Shown here: positions 16,256-25,408 of the stretch, piece by piece | Numbering within the stretch: the first letter of the stretch is position 1 | Layout of the letters: every line of letters starts with the position of its first letter | NCBI GenBank assembly: GCA_014799385.1 | Contig: JAAVIC010000013.1 | Coordinates: 99,282-163,281 of the forward strand | Source: Oscillospiraceae bacterium | GTDB taxonomy: Bacteria; Bacillota; Clostridia; Oscillospirales; Ruminococcaceae | Direction of reading: 5' to 3' | Length of the DNA: 64,000 nucleotides | Position numbers and translations under genes: made by a program | Notes under the pieces: model-generated | What the model was told of the DNA's origin: nothing | The model's input: the letters and a program-made list of their open reading frames with translations, nothing else | Database searches by the model: none

Positions 16256-16762
16256 ATGACTAATGATGTTATAAAAGAGGCTGTCGCGAAACAGCAGTCG
16301 GGCGACAGAAAACTCGCGGCAGACAACAGCATTCTCGGAAAGGTTATGACCTTTAATATCGGCGACCAGATTTACGGAATCGAGATTCAGTATATTCTCG
16401 AAATTATCGGAATGTCGCACATTACCAAGGTTCCGCATGTGCCAGACTATATTAAAGGTATAATCAACGTGCGTTCAAAGGTTGTGCCCATTGTTGATAT
16501 CCGCACACGTTTCGGCAAGCCCGAAATTCCGTATACGCCGCGTACATGCATTATTACATTGGATTTCAACGATACCTCTATCGGTATTATCGTTGACAGT
16601 GTTGAGGACGTTGAGGATATTCACACTGGCGATATTTCGGCAGCTCCCGAAAACAAGAATGTAAATGTCAACGACTTTATACAATATATGATAAGAGGGG
16701 AAAATGGAGAAACCAAGCTCATCCTCGATGTGGCAAAATTGCTTGACGAACAGGAGGCATAA
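16256..16762 (+). CDS. cheW: Chemotaxis coupling protein CheW
   Basis: 168 residues with a single CheW domain (FNIGDQIYGIEIQYILEII, then VPDYIKGIINVRSKVVPIVDIRTRFG and the conserved IIVDSVEDV). It bridges chemoreceptors and CheA. A 30-residue charged N-terminal extension precedes the domain. An ATG at 16256 follows a GGGGGGAT box. It is separated from cheA by a hairpin cassette, unlike the 3-bp gap to cheR. Confidence 0.94.
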   Translation: MTNDVIKEAVAKQQSGDRKLAADNSILGKVMTFNIGDQIYGIEIQYILEIIGMSHITKVPHVPDYIKGIINVRSKVVPIVDIRTRFGKPEIPYTPRTCIITLDFNDTSIGIIVDSVEDVEDIHTGDISAAPENKNVNVNDFIQYMIRGENGETKLILDVAKLLDEQEA

Positions 16763-16765
16763 GTC

Positions 16766-17593
16766 GTGAGCCTGGAAATTACCGAAGCCGAATTTCAGCG
16801 TCTTGTTAAGTATATGTACGATAATTTCGGGATAAATCTGTCCGCAAAGAAGGTATTGGTTCAGGGCAGACTCGGAAATATGCTGAAGGACCGCGGTTTC
16901 AAGGATTACAATGCATATCTGGACGCGGTCGCTGCCGATAAATCGGGCGCGGAAGTCACTACTATATTAAATAAGCTCACGACAAACCATACGTTCTTTA
17001 TGCGTGAGCCGGAGCATTATACCTTTTTGAAGAACACGATTCTGCCGTATATGACAGAAACCTGCAAAAAGGATCACACAATCAGAATCTGGAGCGCGGC
17101 TTGTTCGTCCGGCGAGGAATGCTATACCACCGCTATGCTTATCGACCAGTATTTCGGCGCTGATAAGGGCAAGTGGGATACGCGTATTCTGGCAACCGAT
17201 ATTTCCCAGAATGTAATCGGCAAGGCTAAGATGGGAATCTATACCGAGGAGGGAATGAAAGGTCTTTCCAATGATTGGAAAACTCGGTATTTCAATAACC
17301 TTGGCAACGGAAAATACGAGATTTGTCAAGGGATAAAAGACGAGGTTATCTTCAAGACGTTCAACCTGATGGATCAGATGCCCGAAAAATACAAGGCAAA
17401 ACCATTTGATCTGATTTTCTGCCGCAATGTAATGATTTACTTCGACCAACCCACCAAAGAAGCACTTGTAGAGCGGTTCTATGATGTAGTTAAGCCCGGC
17501 GGGTATTTCTACATCGGTCACGCGGAAAGCGTAAACCGTAACGCAACCAGATTCAACTATATCCAGCCCGCGATTTACCGCAAACCGGAGTAA
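16766..17593 (+). CDS. cheR: Chemoreceptor glutamate methyltransferase CheR
   Basis: 275 residues. An N-terminal helical domain is followed by an SAM-binding methyltransferase with WSAACSSGEECYT, ILATDISQNVIGKAK and FDLIFCRNVMIYF. It methylates receptor glutamates for adaptation. The start is GTG at 16766, three bases after the cheW stop, with CAGGAGG inside the cheW end, so cheW and cheR are coupled. Confidence 0.95.
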   Translation: MSLEITEAEFQRLVKYMYDNFGINLSAKKVLVQGRLGNMLKDRGFKDYNAYLDAVAADKSGAEVTTILNKLTTNHTFFMREPEHYTFLKNTILPYMTETCKKDHTIRIWSAACSSGEECYTTAMLIDQYFGADKGKWDTRILATDISQNVIGKAKMGIYTEEGMKGLSNDWKTRYFNNLGNGKYEICQGIKDEVIFKTFNLMDQMPEKYKAKPFDLIFCRNVMIYFDQPTKEALVERFYDVVKPGGYFYIGHAESVNRNATRFNYIQPAIYRKPE

Positions 17594-17605
17594 TAATTCC
17601 GCGTT

Positions 17606-17650
17606 AAATTTTGATTTCTCCCTGCAACCGGCGGGGAGAAATCAAAATTT
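17606..17650 (+). terminator. Terminator between cheR and cheB
   Basis: A 17-bp perfect stem (AAATTTTGATTTCTCCC and its complement) with an 11-nt loop. The right arm ends in ATTTATTA rather than a long T run, so termination may be partial and cheB may still be read through. Confidence 0.65.
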
Positions 17651-17683
17651 ATTATACAATCCGTATAAAAGTAAGGTGATTTT

Positions 17684-18850
17684 ATGGATAGAATTAAATT
17701 GTTAGTAGTTGACGATTCTATACTTTTCAGGGAAGTTCTGACGCGCTATATCCGTCAAGACGATATGATCGAAATCGTGGGGAAAGCGGGCGACGCTTAC
17801 TCCGCGCGGGATATGATCCTCAAATTTGAGCCGGATGTTATGACTCTCGACCTGGAAATGCCGCGAATGGACGGTGTGGCATTCCTCAAGCGTCTGCTGC
17901 CGCAGTATTATATTCCAACCATTGTGGTTTCAAGCTCAGACGAGCGTAAATCCGCGTGCAAAGAGGCAGGAGCCGTGGAATTTCTTGCCAAGCCCGCCGC
18001 ACGTACCAACAAGGATATGGAAGCGTTTGCGCAAGAACTGTGCGGAGCGATTCGCCGCGCATATAAAACCAATCATCCAAACGCTAAAATTGACATAAAT
18101 CCGCCAAAGCCCGCTTCATCAACTGCATCGAACACGATTACCAGTGCCGCGAAAACGGCAGCTATGGCGGAAAAGGTAGTATCGCAAAGCGCGCAATATA
18201 TTGCCGCGTCAAACGCTCCCAAGCCAAGTGAAGAACCGGCAGCACCCGTTTCAACACCTGTAAAGCACACAAAACTGAAAAAATCCGAGGCTATTATAGC
18301 GTTGGGCGCGTCTACCGGCGGCACCGAAGCACTTGAACAGGTAATTCGCCAGTTCCCGGCAGATACTCCACCCGTGATTATTGTGCAGCATATGCCCGCG
18401 GGATTCACAAAGCTATATGCCGAGCGTCTTAACCGCTCCTGCAAGATGGAGGTCAAAGAGGCAATAGACGGCGAACGTCTGCGCAGAGGACTGATCGTAG
18501 TAGGCGCGGGCGAGCGTCATCTGCGCCTGTGTAAGGACGTTAACGGCTGGTATATATCCTCCAAGCCCGGTGAGAAGGTTTCGGGGCATTGTCCCTCCGT
18601 GGACGTGATGTTCGACTCCGTTGCGGACGTTGCCGGACCGCTTGCCATAGGCGCAATTCTTACGGGTATGGGTCGCGATGGAGCGGACGGTCTGCTTAAA
18701 ATGCGCCAGCGCGGAGCGTTCACCATTGGTCAGAACAAAGAAACCTGTGTTGTGTACGGTATGCCGATGGAGGCTTACAAGTGCGGAGCGGTAGAGGTTC
18801 AAGCCCCTCTGTATAAAATCGCCGAGATCATTCTCAATAATCTATATTAA
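17684..18850 (+). CDS. cheB: Chemotaxis response regulator methylesterase CheB
   Basis: 388 residues: receiver domain with Asp56 in VMTLDLEMPRMDG, an A/S/P/T-rich linker (about 140-205), and the methylesterase domain with the catalytic triad signatures GASTGGTEAL, QHMPAGFT and GMGRDGADG. Demethylates and deamidates receptors after phosphorylation by CheA. The leader has AAGTAAGGTG as ribosome-binding site. Confidence 0.95.
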   Translation: MDRIKLLVVDDSILFREVLTRYIRQDDMIEIVGKAGDAYSARDMILKFEPDVMTLDLEMPRMDGVAFLKRLLPQYYIPTIVVSSSDERKSACKEAGAVEFLAKPAARTNKDMEAFAQELCGAIRRAYKTNHPNAKIDINPPKPASSTASNTITSAAKTAAMAEKVVSQSAQYIAASNAPKPSEEPAAPVSTPVKHTKLKKSEAIIALGASTGGTEALEQVIRQFPADTPPVIIVQHMPAGFTKLYAERLNRSCKMEVKEAIDGERLRRGLIVVGAGERHLRLCKDVNGWYISSKPGEKVSGHCPSVDVMFDSVADVAGPLAIGAILTGMGRDGADGLLKMRQRGAFTIGQNKETCVVYGMPMEAYKCGAVEVQAPLYKIAEIILNNLY

Positions 18851-18887
18851 GAGAACCATAGAAAAAGTTAATTTTCATATTGTCGAT

Positions 18888-18915
18888 AAACCCCGAATCA
18901 ATTGCTTCGGGGTTT
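18888..18915 (+). terminator. cheB terminator
   Basis: AAACCCCGAA / TTCGGGGTTT stem, 8-nt loop, about 40 bp after the cheB stop. A second similar hairpin lies at 19187-19206. Confidence 0.8.
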
Positions 18916-18929
18916 CAGTTTGTATATAA

Positions 18930-19215
18930 ACCACATCTCGGGGAGCTGCGCCCTCGGCGCGGATAGCGGGGGACAACCCTTCGGGGAGCGGGCTAAGTCT
19001 TGGACAACGTTAACTGCGCCTGCAGCGCAGAGCGTTGTTGCCAAGCCTTGACATTTCTCGCTTCGCGAGAAATGCTCAGCAATCCGGCAAAAATGGGGGA
19101 CTCCCCCACTCCCCTACGGGTTTTCCCCCCACACCTTGGGGCGCAGGGCTTCTACCTGCATTATGGGTTCGGGGCTGCTCCCCCTGACCCCGAATCAATT
19201 CGGGGTTTTTGTTTT
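18930..19215. repeat. GC-rich hairpin-laden spacer between cheB and oriC
   Basis: Includes GGGACAACCCTTCGGG (18970-18985, inverse of two copies at 5045-5108), hairpins such as CTCGCTTCGCGAG (about 19053-19070) and GGGGGACTCCCCC (about 19095-19107), and an ACCCCGAA/TTCGGGGT terminator followed by TTTTTG (19187-19211). No coding function seen; composition differs sharply from the AT-rich origin that follows. Confidence 0.6.
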
Positions 19216-19239
19216 ATAATGATAGAAAAAACTCTAAAA

Positions 19240-19912
19240 TTTGAAATAAAATTTTCAACATTTAACAGTCAGATGTTGAAAACTCTGTTCTCCACAGAAA
19301 TTTAACGGGGTATTCAACATTGTTTATAACTTATCCACATAATTTCGGTTTGGTTAAATAATCACGTTTTTTAACACTTTTAACCGAGTTTTCAACCAAA
19401 TTCACAAGCTTTCCACACTTTCATTGTTGAAAAGTGTCTGTTTTTGAAGAAAAAATGGCAATTTTTTCTCCTCGTTAATAAGTTTTCAACATAGTAACTT
19501 GATATGCATTGTTTGATTCACGTAAAATCGTAAGTGAAATTTTTAACAAAGTGTATAATTCCGGGTTTGTGAAGTTAATTTTAACCAATTTCAACCGAGT
19601 TTTCAACAATTATGTGAAAAAATTATCCGAAAAAATACGGAAAAGAGCGACTTATTCACACTTTTAACCGAGTTTTCAACAATATAAAATAATTTTTCCA
19701 ACTGTAATATATTTTTTTAGGTTTTCATCATTATAATGTTGAAAACTTTTGAAAATTTCTTTAATACAAGAAAATTATGTTAAAAATTCATTTTTTTTGT
19801 TGAAAATTCACAGATTATATAAATAAAATCTGTTGCTATTTCTGCTTGCATTTCATTATTATATATGTTATAATTAAAATATAACATTTTGCATTAGACT
19901 GGTGGAGAAAAA
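19240..19912. other. oriC: Replication origin oriC (dnaA upstream region)
   Basis: An AT-rich intergenic region directly before dnaA. DnaA-box-like 9-mers: TTATCCACA (19331-19339, consensus), TTCTCCACA (19288-19296) and CTTTCCACA (19409-19417). TTTTCAAC recurs many times, and a 22-nt unit ending ACCGAGTTTTCAAC occurs at 19375-19396 and 19659-19680 (exact), with a near copy at 19586-19607. The extremely AT-rich 19680-19880 is a plausible unwinding region. A second AT-rich block with TTTTCAAC motifs follows dnaA (21272-21500). Confidence 0.8.
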
Positions 19913-21271
19913 ATGAACTCTTTGACATCTCTTTCGGATATTTACAGATGCGTTGTGGAAAATTGTGTCAACGCTTATGACATTTCCAACAACGCGCGAG
20001 AATTATGGCTAGATCCGCTGATTCCCGTGAAAATGGAGGATAATTCTTTCATTTTTGCAACAGATATGGAATTTAAGCGCGATACCTTGAACTCGCTTTA
20101 TCGTCCCTATATTGAGGAGCAGCTTAAAACTATTCTCGGTGTACCGGTGAAAGTGAAAATAATAATAGATGAAAAGCTCACCTCGCCGAAGACCTCCATT
20201 GCGGATATGATCAATGCCGAACCCGTCAATGAAACGGTCGATATTATTGATAAAAAGGTTACATATACGTTCGACAACTTTATTGTCGGACCGTCAAATA
20301 ACCTTGCGTTTGCTGCGGCAAAGGCGGTGTCCAAAAAGCAACATGAGAAATACAATCCGCTGTTTATCTACGGGGATTCCGGTCTGGGAAAGACGCATCT
20401 GCTTTCGGCGATTCAATTTGAAATGCAGAAAAACTTCCCCGGTATCAATATTATATATATCCCGGCGGAAACGTTTACAAACGAGTTTCTGCACTCCATT
20501 TCGTCAAACAGCGTGGAAACGTTTGATGACAGATACAGAAGTGCCGACGCGCTTTTAATTGACGATATACAGTTTATCGCGGGAAAGGACCAGACTGAGG
20601 AGAAGTTCTTCCATATATTTAATGAGCTGTACAAGCAGAACAAGGTTATCGTTCTGACGTCTGACCGCCCCGCAAAAGAGATCAAGTCTATCTCCGACCG
20701 CTTGAAAACCCGCTTTTCCAGCGGACTTATCGCCGATGTAAAACCGCCGGAGTACGAAACAAGAATCGCAATTATTCAGCGTAAAGCAGAACTGCTGAAT
20801 TTTAATATCTCCGAGGAAGTAATTGATTACATTGCCACCAAGCTGAAGTCCAATATCCGTCAGATTGAGGGTGTTGTCACCAAGCTGAACGCGCTTTATA
20901 TGGTTTCTCAGATGAAGCCGACAATTGCGGTTGCGCAAAACGTGATCAAGGACATCGTAACGGAACATCAGCCTATCCCCATAACCGTTGAGAAGATAAT
21001 CAGCGAGGTCGGGAAAATCTACAACGTTGACCCGGACGAGATGCGTTCTCAACGGAGAACCGCAAACATCTCCCAGGCAAGAAAGGTCGCTATCTACGTG
21101 ATTCAGGACGTTACCGGGCTTCCGTATGAGGCAATCGGACAGAAGTTCAACGGCAGAGATCACTCAACGGTGGTATACGCGATAAAATCCATAAAAGCGG
21201 AAATGGACCGCGACAGCAGTTTCAAATCTGTGGTGGAGGACATCATCAAGAACATCAAGACCAATCAATAA
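19913..21271 (+). CDS. dnaA: Chromosomal replication initiator DnaA
   Basis: 452 residues, normal length. Domain I; AAA+ domain with Walker A GDSGLGKTHL and Walker B LLIDDIQFIAG; and C-terminal helix-turn-helix with the DnaA signature FNGRDHSTVVYAI. It binds DnaA boxes to open oriC. Start ATG with a GGTGGAG box. A likely autoregulated promoter lies in the origin region, where TATAAT-like boxes near 19870-19882 are visible. Confidence 0.98.
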   Translation: MNSLTSLSDIYRCVVENCVNAYDISNNARELWLDPLIPVKMEDNSFIFATDMEFKRDTLNSLYRPYIEEQLKTILGVPVKVKIIIDEKLTSPKTSIADMINAEPVNETVDIIDKKVTYTFDNFIVGPSNNLAFAAAKAVSKKQHEKYNPLFIYGDSGLGKTHLLSAIQFEMQKNFPGINIIYIPAETFTNEFLHSISSNSVETFDDRYRSADALLIDDIQFIAGKDQTEEKFFHIFNELYKQNKVIVLTSDRPAKEIKSISDRLKTRFSSGLIADVKPPEYETRIAIIQRKAELLNFNISEEVIDYIATKLKSNIRQIEGVVTKLNALYMVSQMKPTIAVAQNVIKDIVTEHQPIPITVEKIISEVGKIYNVDPDEMRSQRRTANISQARKVAIYVIQDVTGLPYEAIGQKFNGRDHSTVVYAIKSIKAEMDRDSSFKSVVEDIIKNIKTNQ

Positions 21272-21520
21272 CGATGTTGAAAATTTCAGAGAATTTTGCA
21301 ATAATTCAACAAACATTTCAACTGTATTCAACCGTAAGTTGAAATCCAAAAACTTTTCAACTTAATCCACTTTTACTCAACAGTACGATGTTGAATAAAA
21401 AATGCTTTTAAGGCGGCTTGGACAAACATTTTGCAAAATATTCCACAGATTTCACCGACATTATTATGATTATTATAAATAAATAATAATTATAATTATA
21501 ATAAATTATCGAGATTTTAA

Positions 21521-21638
21521 AACCCACTCATAACCGTACAGCGAAAAGGTGTGAATCATAATTACCGCAGTATTGGGAATTGGGATTCCAAAGGGGCATG
21601 CCCCTTTGGCGGGGAGTCTGGGGACAGAGCCCCCAGCA
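21521..21638 (-). repeat. GC-rich dispersed repeat, copy 2 (inverted)
   Basis: Read on the minus strand: GGGGGCTCTGTCCCC-type hairpin, CCAAAGGGGC/GCCCCTTTGG hairpin, GGAATCCCAATTCCCA, then CGCTGTACGGTTATGAGTGGG. It matches 3062-3187 and 36683-36796. It sits in the dnaA-dnaN gap just before the dnaN ribosome-binding site. Confidence 0.75.
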
Positions 21639-21665
21639 TAATCTCTATTATATAAGGAGAAAATT

Positions 21666-22769
21666 ATGAAATTCAGTTGTGACAAGAGTATAATATTGGA
21701 GGCGGTGACAACAACGTCAAAAGCGGCTGCCTCCAAATCAACGATAGCGGCACTTGAAGGCGTGCTGATGGAGCTTAACGAGGGATTGTTGTCCATTACG
21801 GGATACAATCTTGAGATTGGAATCCGCACGGAGATCGCAGTTCAGGGCGAGGTAAACGGTAGCACGGTTGTAAACGCGAGAATGCTGTGCGATATAATTC
21901 GAAAAATGCCAACCACTGTAATTGATTTTGATATTGAGGACGGCAAGGCGGCAACAATCTCTGCGGGGAGAACCGAGATGTCGGTTATGTGTATGCGCGC
22001 GGACGAGTATCCTCCCGTGCCGCAGGCGAGTGGAGAGCAAGGCTTTATCATATCGCAAAAAACGCTGAAAAATATGATAATGCAGACGAAATACGCATGC
22101 GCGGTGGCAAATGACACCAAACCCGCGCTTACCGGGTGTATGTTTGAAATTTGCGACAACGTGCTGAATGTCGTGGGAGTGGACGGAATCCGTATTGCGC
22201 TTCGCCGTGAGCCGATGAATTATGAGAACATTCAGTTTATTGTTCCGGCAAAGACATTGGAGGAACTGATTCATTTACTTTCAGACGAAGATGATAAAAC
22301 TATTACTATCTGTATAGATAAGAATCAGATTACCTTTAAGATTGACAACTACACAATGATTTCCCGCTTGATAAACGGCGAATTTCTGGACTATAAAAAG
22401 CATCTTGAGTACAATGAAACGGTTTTCGCGGAAATCAACTGCCGCGAGATTATCGAGGTTCTCGACCGTTCGATGCTGTTTATCAATGAGAAAAACAAGA
22501 CCTCGCTGCGGTGTGAGTTCAGCGGCGACTCACTGAATATAAGCTGTAAGACGGCGCTTGGTAAAATCAACGACACTATCAATATTAAGTATAATGGTGA
22601 GCCGATAGCAATCGGTTTTAACGCGAGATTTTTGCTGGAGGCATTCAAAGCCGCCGAGGGCGATACCGTGAAGATGGTTCTTACTTCGTCTGCGGTCGCG
22701 CCGGTTTTCATTGTTCCGATGGAGGGCAACGATTTTACGTTTTTGCTGCTTCCGATGCGGCTTAAATAA
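21666..22769 (+). CDS. dnaN: DNA polymerase III beta subunit (sliding clamp)
   Basis: 367 residues, typical length. Clamp motifs across three domains include LEGVLMELNEGLLSITGYNLE early and the C-terminal PVFIVPMEGNDFTFLLLPMRL. It forms the dimeric ring that tethers the replicase. An ATATAAGGAGA box precedes the ATG. Located after dnaA as in most Firmicutes. Confidence 0.97.
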   Translation: MKFSCDKSIILEAVTTTSKAAASKSTIAALEGVLMELNEGLLSITGYNLEIGIRTEIAVQGEVNGSTVVNARMLCDIIRKMPTTVIDFDIEDGKAATISAGRTEMSVMCMRADEYPPVPQASGEQGFIISQKTLKNMIMQTKYACAVANDTKPALTGCMFEICDNVLNVVGVDGIRIALRREPMNYENIQFIVPAKTLEELIHLLSDEDDKTITICIDKNQITFKIDNYTMISRLINGEFLDYKKHLEYNETVFAEINCREIIEVLDRSMLFINEKNKTSLRCEFSGDSLNISCKTALGKINDTINIKYNGEPIAIGFNARFLLEAFKAAEGDTVKMVLTSSAVAPVFIVPMEGNDFTFLLLPMRLK

Positions 22770-22838
22770 TCTGCAAAATAGCTTTATCCGAGTAAGATAG
22801 CTTACCGGGTTGCAAATTTAGATAAGAGGTGGAAAAAT

Positions 22839-23093
22839 ATGGATGAAATCAAGGAAATTGTAATTACAACTCCCTCGATTAAGCTCGACCAACTGGTTAA
22901 GTTTGCGGGATTTGCGGAAACAGGTGCCCGCGCGAAGATTCTGGTCGATCTGGGCGAATTTAATGTTAATGGTGAGTGCTGCGTCAAGCGCGGCAAGAAA
23001 ATCAAGCCGGGAGATATTATCGAGTACAAAAATAAGAAGTACAAGGTAATTTATGATGAAAGCGCCGCTGAAGCCGAAAAATCCGAAAGCTGA
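22839..23093 (+). CDS. yaaA: S4-domain RNA-binding protein (YaaA/RlbA type)
   Basis: 84 residues, essentially one S4 fold: IKLDQLVKFAGFAETGARAKILVDLGEFNVNG and GKKIKPGDII. This small protein is conserved between dnaN and recF in Firmicutes; in Bacillus it is linked to the large ribosomal subunit. The stop is 2 bp from the recF start. The leader (22775-22835) ends in CGGGTTGCAAATTTAGATAA, similar to the tails of the hairpin cassettes. Confidence 0.9.
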   Translation: MDEIKEIVITTPSIKLDQLVKFAGFAETGARAKILVDLGEFNVNGECCVKRGKKIKPGDIIEYKNKKYKVIYDESAAEAEKSES

Positions 23094-23095
23094 TA

Positions 23096-24229
23096 ATGTA
23101 TATTACCAAAATATATATTAGCAATTTTCGGAATATCCGTGAAACGGAGCTTTCCTTTAATAAGGATCTGAATATTTTCGTCGGGCGCAACGCTCAAGGC
23201 AAGACCAATCTCTGTGAGGCTATTTCGGTTTGCCTGGGGGGGAGCTTCCGGCGTGTTCGTTTTTCACAGTATATTCCCGCGGACGATCCCAAAGCTGAGG
23301 TTCGTATCAAGTTGTATTTCCGTGACGATATTACGGAGCGTGAAAATCTGATAGATTATACGATTCGTAAAAATAATGTCATTATATCTTACAACGGAAT
23401 CAAGATGAAGGACGCTGCGGAATTATACGGAGTGTTAAAATACGTTATTTTTATACCGGAACATTTGAATTTGATTAAAGGTTCTCCGGAGCTGCGGCGG
23501 GATTATCTGGATAATGTGGCTTTAATGCAGACGCAAACACATCTAAAGAAGCTGTCGAGGTATAACAAAGGATTAAAGCAGCGGAATATTCTATTGTCCA
23601 ATCACGATGGCAATGAGAAAACACTGGCGGCGCAGCTTGAACCGTGGAACGATGTCCTCACTACCGAGGGAATTAACGTGACTTACGGGCGGCTGAAGTA
23701 TTTTTCATTTCTGAAGAAGTGCGCGGCAGACGTGTATTCCGAGCTGACAAACGGAGTGGAAACGCTTAAAATGGAGTATCAAAGCTCTGCGTTCAAGTCT
23801 GATAGTATAAACTTTAATGATTTAGACAAACTGTATATTATGTATCTTGCGGAATTGCGAAAGAATCTGCGCTCGGAAATGAAGCTGCATTACACATTGA
23901 CGGGGATTCACCGTGATGACGTAAACTTTTTTGTAAATGAAATGCCCGCGCGTGATTTTGCCTCACAGGGACAGTTACGCAGTGTAGCCCTTGCGCTCAA
24001 GCTCTCCGAGGCGGAAATTATTCGTCGGAGGAACAAGACCAATCCGGTGGTGATTCTGGACGATATTTTAAGCGAGCTGGACTCTGTTCGGCGGGATTAT
24101 GTAATTCACCATATTGAAAATTCTCAGGTATTTATTACCTGCTGTAATATTAATGACCTTTCATCGTTACAGAGCGGCAAAGCATGGAATACCGAAAACG
24201 GGGTTTTTACCGAGATAAAATCCATATAA
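23096..24229 (+). CDS. recF: DNA replication and repair protein RecF
   Basis: 377 residues. SMC-like ATPase with Walker A FVGRNAQGKTNLCEA, signature-like FASQGQLRSVALALKLSE, and Walker B PVVILDDILSELD. It loads RecA at gapped DNA with RecO/RecR. The ATG is 2 bp after the S4 gene stop; the ribosome-binding site lies inside that gene. Confidence 0.96.
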   Translation: MYITKIYISNFRNIRETELSFNKDLNIFVGRNAQGKTNLCEAISVCLGGSFRRVRFSQYIPADDPKAEVRIKLYFRDDITERENLIDYTIRKNNVIISYNGIKMKDAAELYGVLKYVIFIPEHLNLIKGSPELRRDYLDNVALMQTQTHLKKLSRYNKGLKQRNILLSNHDGNEKTLAAQLEPWNDVLTTEGINVTYGRLKYFSFLKKCAADVYSELTNGVETLKMEYQSSAFKSDSINFNDLDKLYIMYLAELRKNLRSEMKLHYTLTGIHRDDVNFFVNEMPARDFASQGQLRSVALALKLSEAEIIRRRNKTNPVVILDDILSELDSVRRDYVIHHIENSQVFITCCNINDLSSLQSGKAWNTENGVFTEIKSI

Positions 24230-24295
24230 ATCGTAATAAATTTGAAATTTATTACTTTATGTATTAATTTTCAGTATAATAGGGGGAGAAGTTTT

Positions 24296-24871
24296 ATGAC
24301 GATACAACAGCAATGTTTTGAACTTGAAAAGCAAAATAAAGCGATTTTCAAGTCCATATTGGACGCACGCGGGTTAAAATCATTAAAGGACATTCCAAAT
24401 TATGGACCGAATGTTTTGGATACCGAGATAGCATATGATTTGGCTAGGATTGCTCATAACGGTGCTGTGGATAAGGGAGGAAATCCGTATATCAATCACC
24501 CGACAGCGGTGGCTTCTCAATTTTCGTGTACCTATCGGATTTGTACGGCATATTTGCATGATGTGGTCGAGGATACGGATTATACGGTTGATATGCTGAT
24601 TGATAAGGGCATAGATCCGCGGGTTGCCGAGTCTGTTCGGCTGATTACGCACAGCAAATCGGTAGATTATTCCGAATATCTTGAGATTTTGTCTTCGGAT
24701 CCCATAGCGGTTGATGTAAAAATCGCAGATATGCTGCATAACAGCGATTTAAGTCGAATTAAGTCTTATGATGAGAAAACATTATCTCGTATGCGGCGTT
24801 ACAACAATGGTTTGAGATTTTTGGCGGAGCGTAATTTCGGTGTGGATACTTCCGTTTTTGAAAAGATTTGA
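24296..24871 (+). CDS. HD-domain phosphohydrolase (RelA/SpoT hydrolase-like)
   Basis: 191 residues. Metal-site motifs of SpoT-type HD hydrolases are present: NPYINHPTAVA, TAYLHDVVEDTDYT and VDVKIADMLHNSDL. No synthetase or TGS domain, so it is a single-domain small hydrolase comparable to Mesh1-like ppGpp hydrolases (inferred). The ATG at 24296 follows GGGGGAG; the next gene begins 11 bp after its stop. Its presence between recF and remB is not part of the usual origin cluster. Confidence 0.8.
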   Translation: MTIQQQCFELEKQNKAIFKSILDARGLKSLKDIPNYGPNVLDTEIAYDLARIAHNGAVDKGGNPYINHPTAVASQFSCTYRICTAYLHDVVEDTDYTVDMLIDKGIDPRVAESVRLITHSKSVDYSEYLEILSSDPIAVDVKIADMLHNSDLSRIKSYDEKTLSRMRRYNNGLRFLAERNFGVDTSVFEKI

Positions 24872-24882
24872 CGGAGGGTATT

Positions 24883-25131
24883 ATGTTTTTGCATTTGGGC
24901 GGCGATTTTACCGTCAGAGATGACGATATAGTCGGGATTTTTGATATTGAAGAATGCTCCGTGAGTAAAATCACCGCGGAGTATCTTAATTTGTGCCAGA
25001 AATCGGGAAAAATCGTCAACGTTTCGGAGGATATGCCGAAGAGCTTTATCGTTACCGAACGGAATACCTATATTTCCAATGTTTCAAACAGCACAATCTG
25101 CAAGCGGAATAAGGGTGGTAAATCGGGGTAA
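24883..25131 (+). CDS. remB: RemB/YaaB-like DUF370 protein
   Basis: 82 residues beginning MFLHLGGDFTVRDDDIVGIFDIEE, the DUF370 signature. RemA/RemB proteins are small DNA-binding regulators of biofilm matrix genes in Bacillus, and remB (yaaB) lies between recF and gyrB there, as here. ATG with an ACGGAGGG box at correct spacing. Confidence 0.88.
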   Translation: MFLHLGGDFTVRDDDIVGIFDIEECSVSKITAEYLNLCQKSGKIVNVSEDMPKSFIVTERNTYISNVSNSTICKRNKGGKSG

Positions 25132-25178
25132 ATTGTCACTAAATAACGATAAAAATATGAATTATGCAAGTAAAATAC

Positions 25179-25207
25179 TTGCAATTTTTTGAATTTTGTG
25201 GTATACT
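25179..25207 (+). promoter_or_regulatory. gyrB promoter
   Basis: TTGCAA 25179-25184, 17 bp, TATACT 25202-25207 with a TGTGG extension. It drives a leader consisting almost wholly of the palindromic element at 25235-25394. Confidence 0.65.
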
Positions 25208-25234
25208 ATATATAATATAGGTGATTTGCGTTTA

Positions 25235-25394
25235 GAGCCTGTTTAGTATCTCGAGGTGTGCAGATTTCGCAGCAGATTTTGCGGATTTTGAGGCGTTTTT
25301 TCGCAGACATACTTGATGTATTTCAAGAAAAAACAACGAAGAAATACGCAAAAGATGCAAGAAAGATGCGTGCGGAGAGATACTAAACAGGCTC
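25235..25394. mobile_element. MITE-like giant palindrome in the gyrB leader
   Basis: A 160-bp element with terminal inverted repeats of 18 exact nt (GAGCCTGTTTAGTATCTC and complement), flanked on both sides by TTA (25232-25234, 25395-25397) as a possible target duplication. The two halves remain imperfectly complementary to the centre (near 25312), so the RNA would form one long hairpin. No transposase. The gyrB ribosome-binding site starts right at its right edge. Confidence 0.75.
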
Positions 25395-25408
25395 TTAGGG
25401 AGGAAAAA

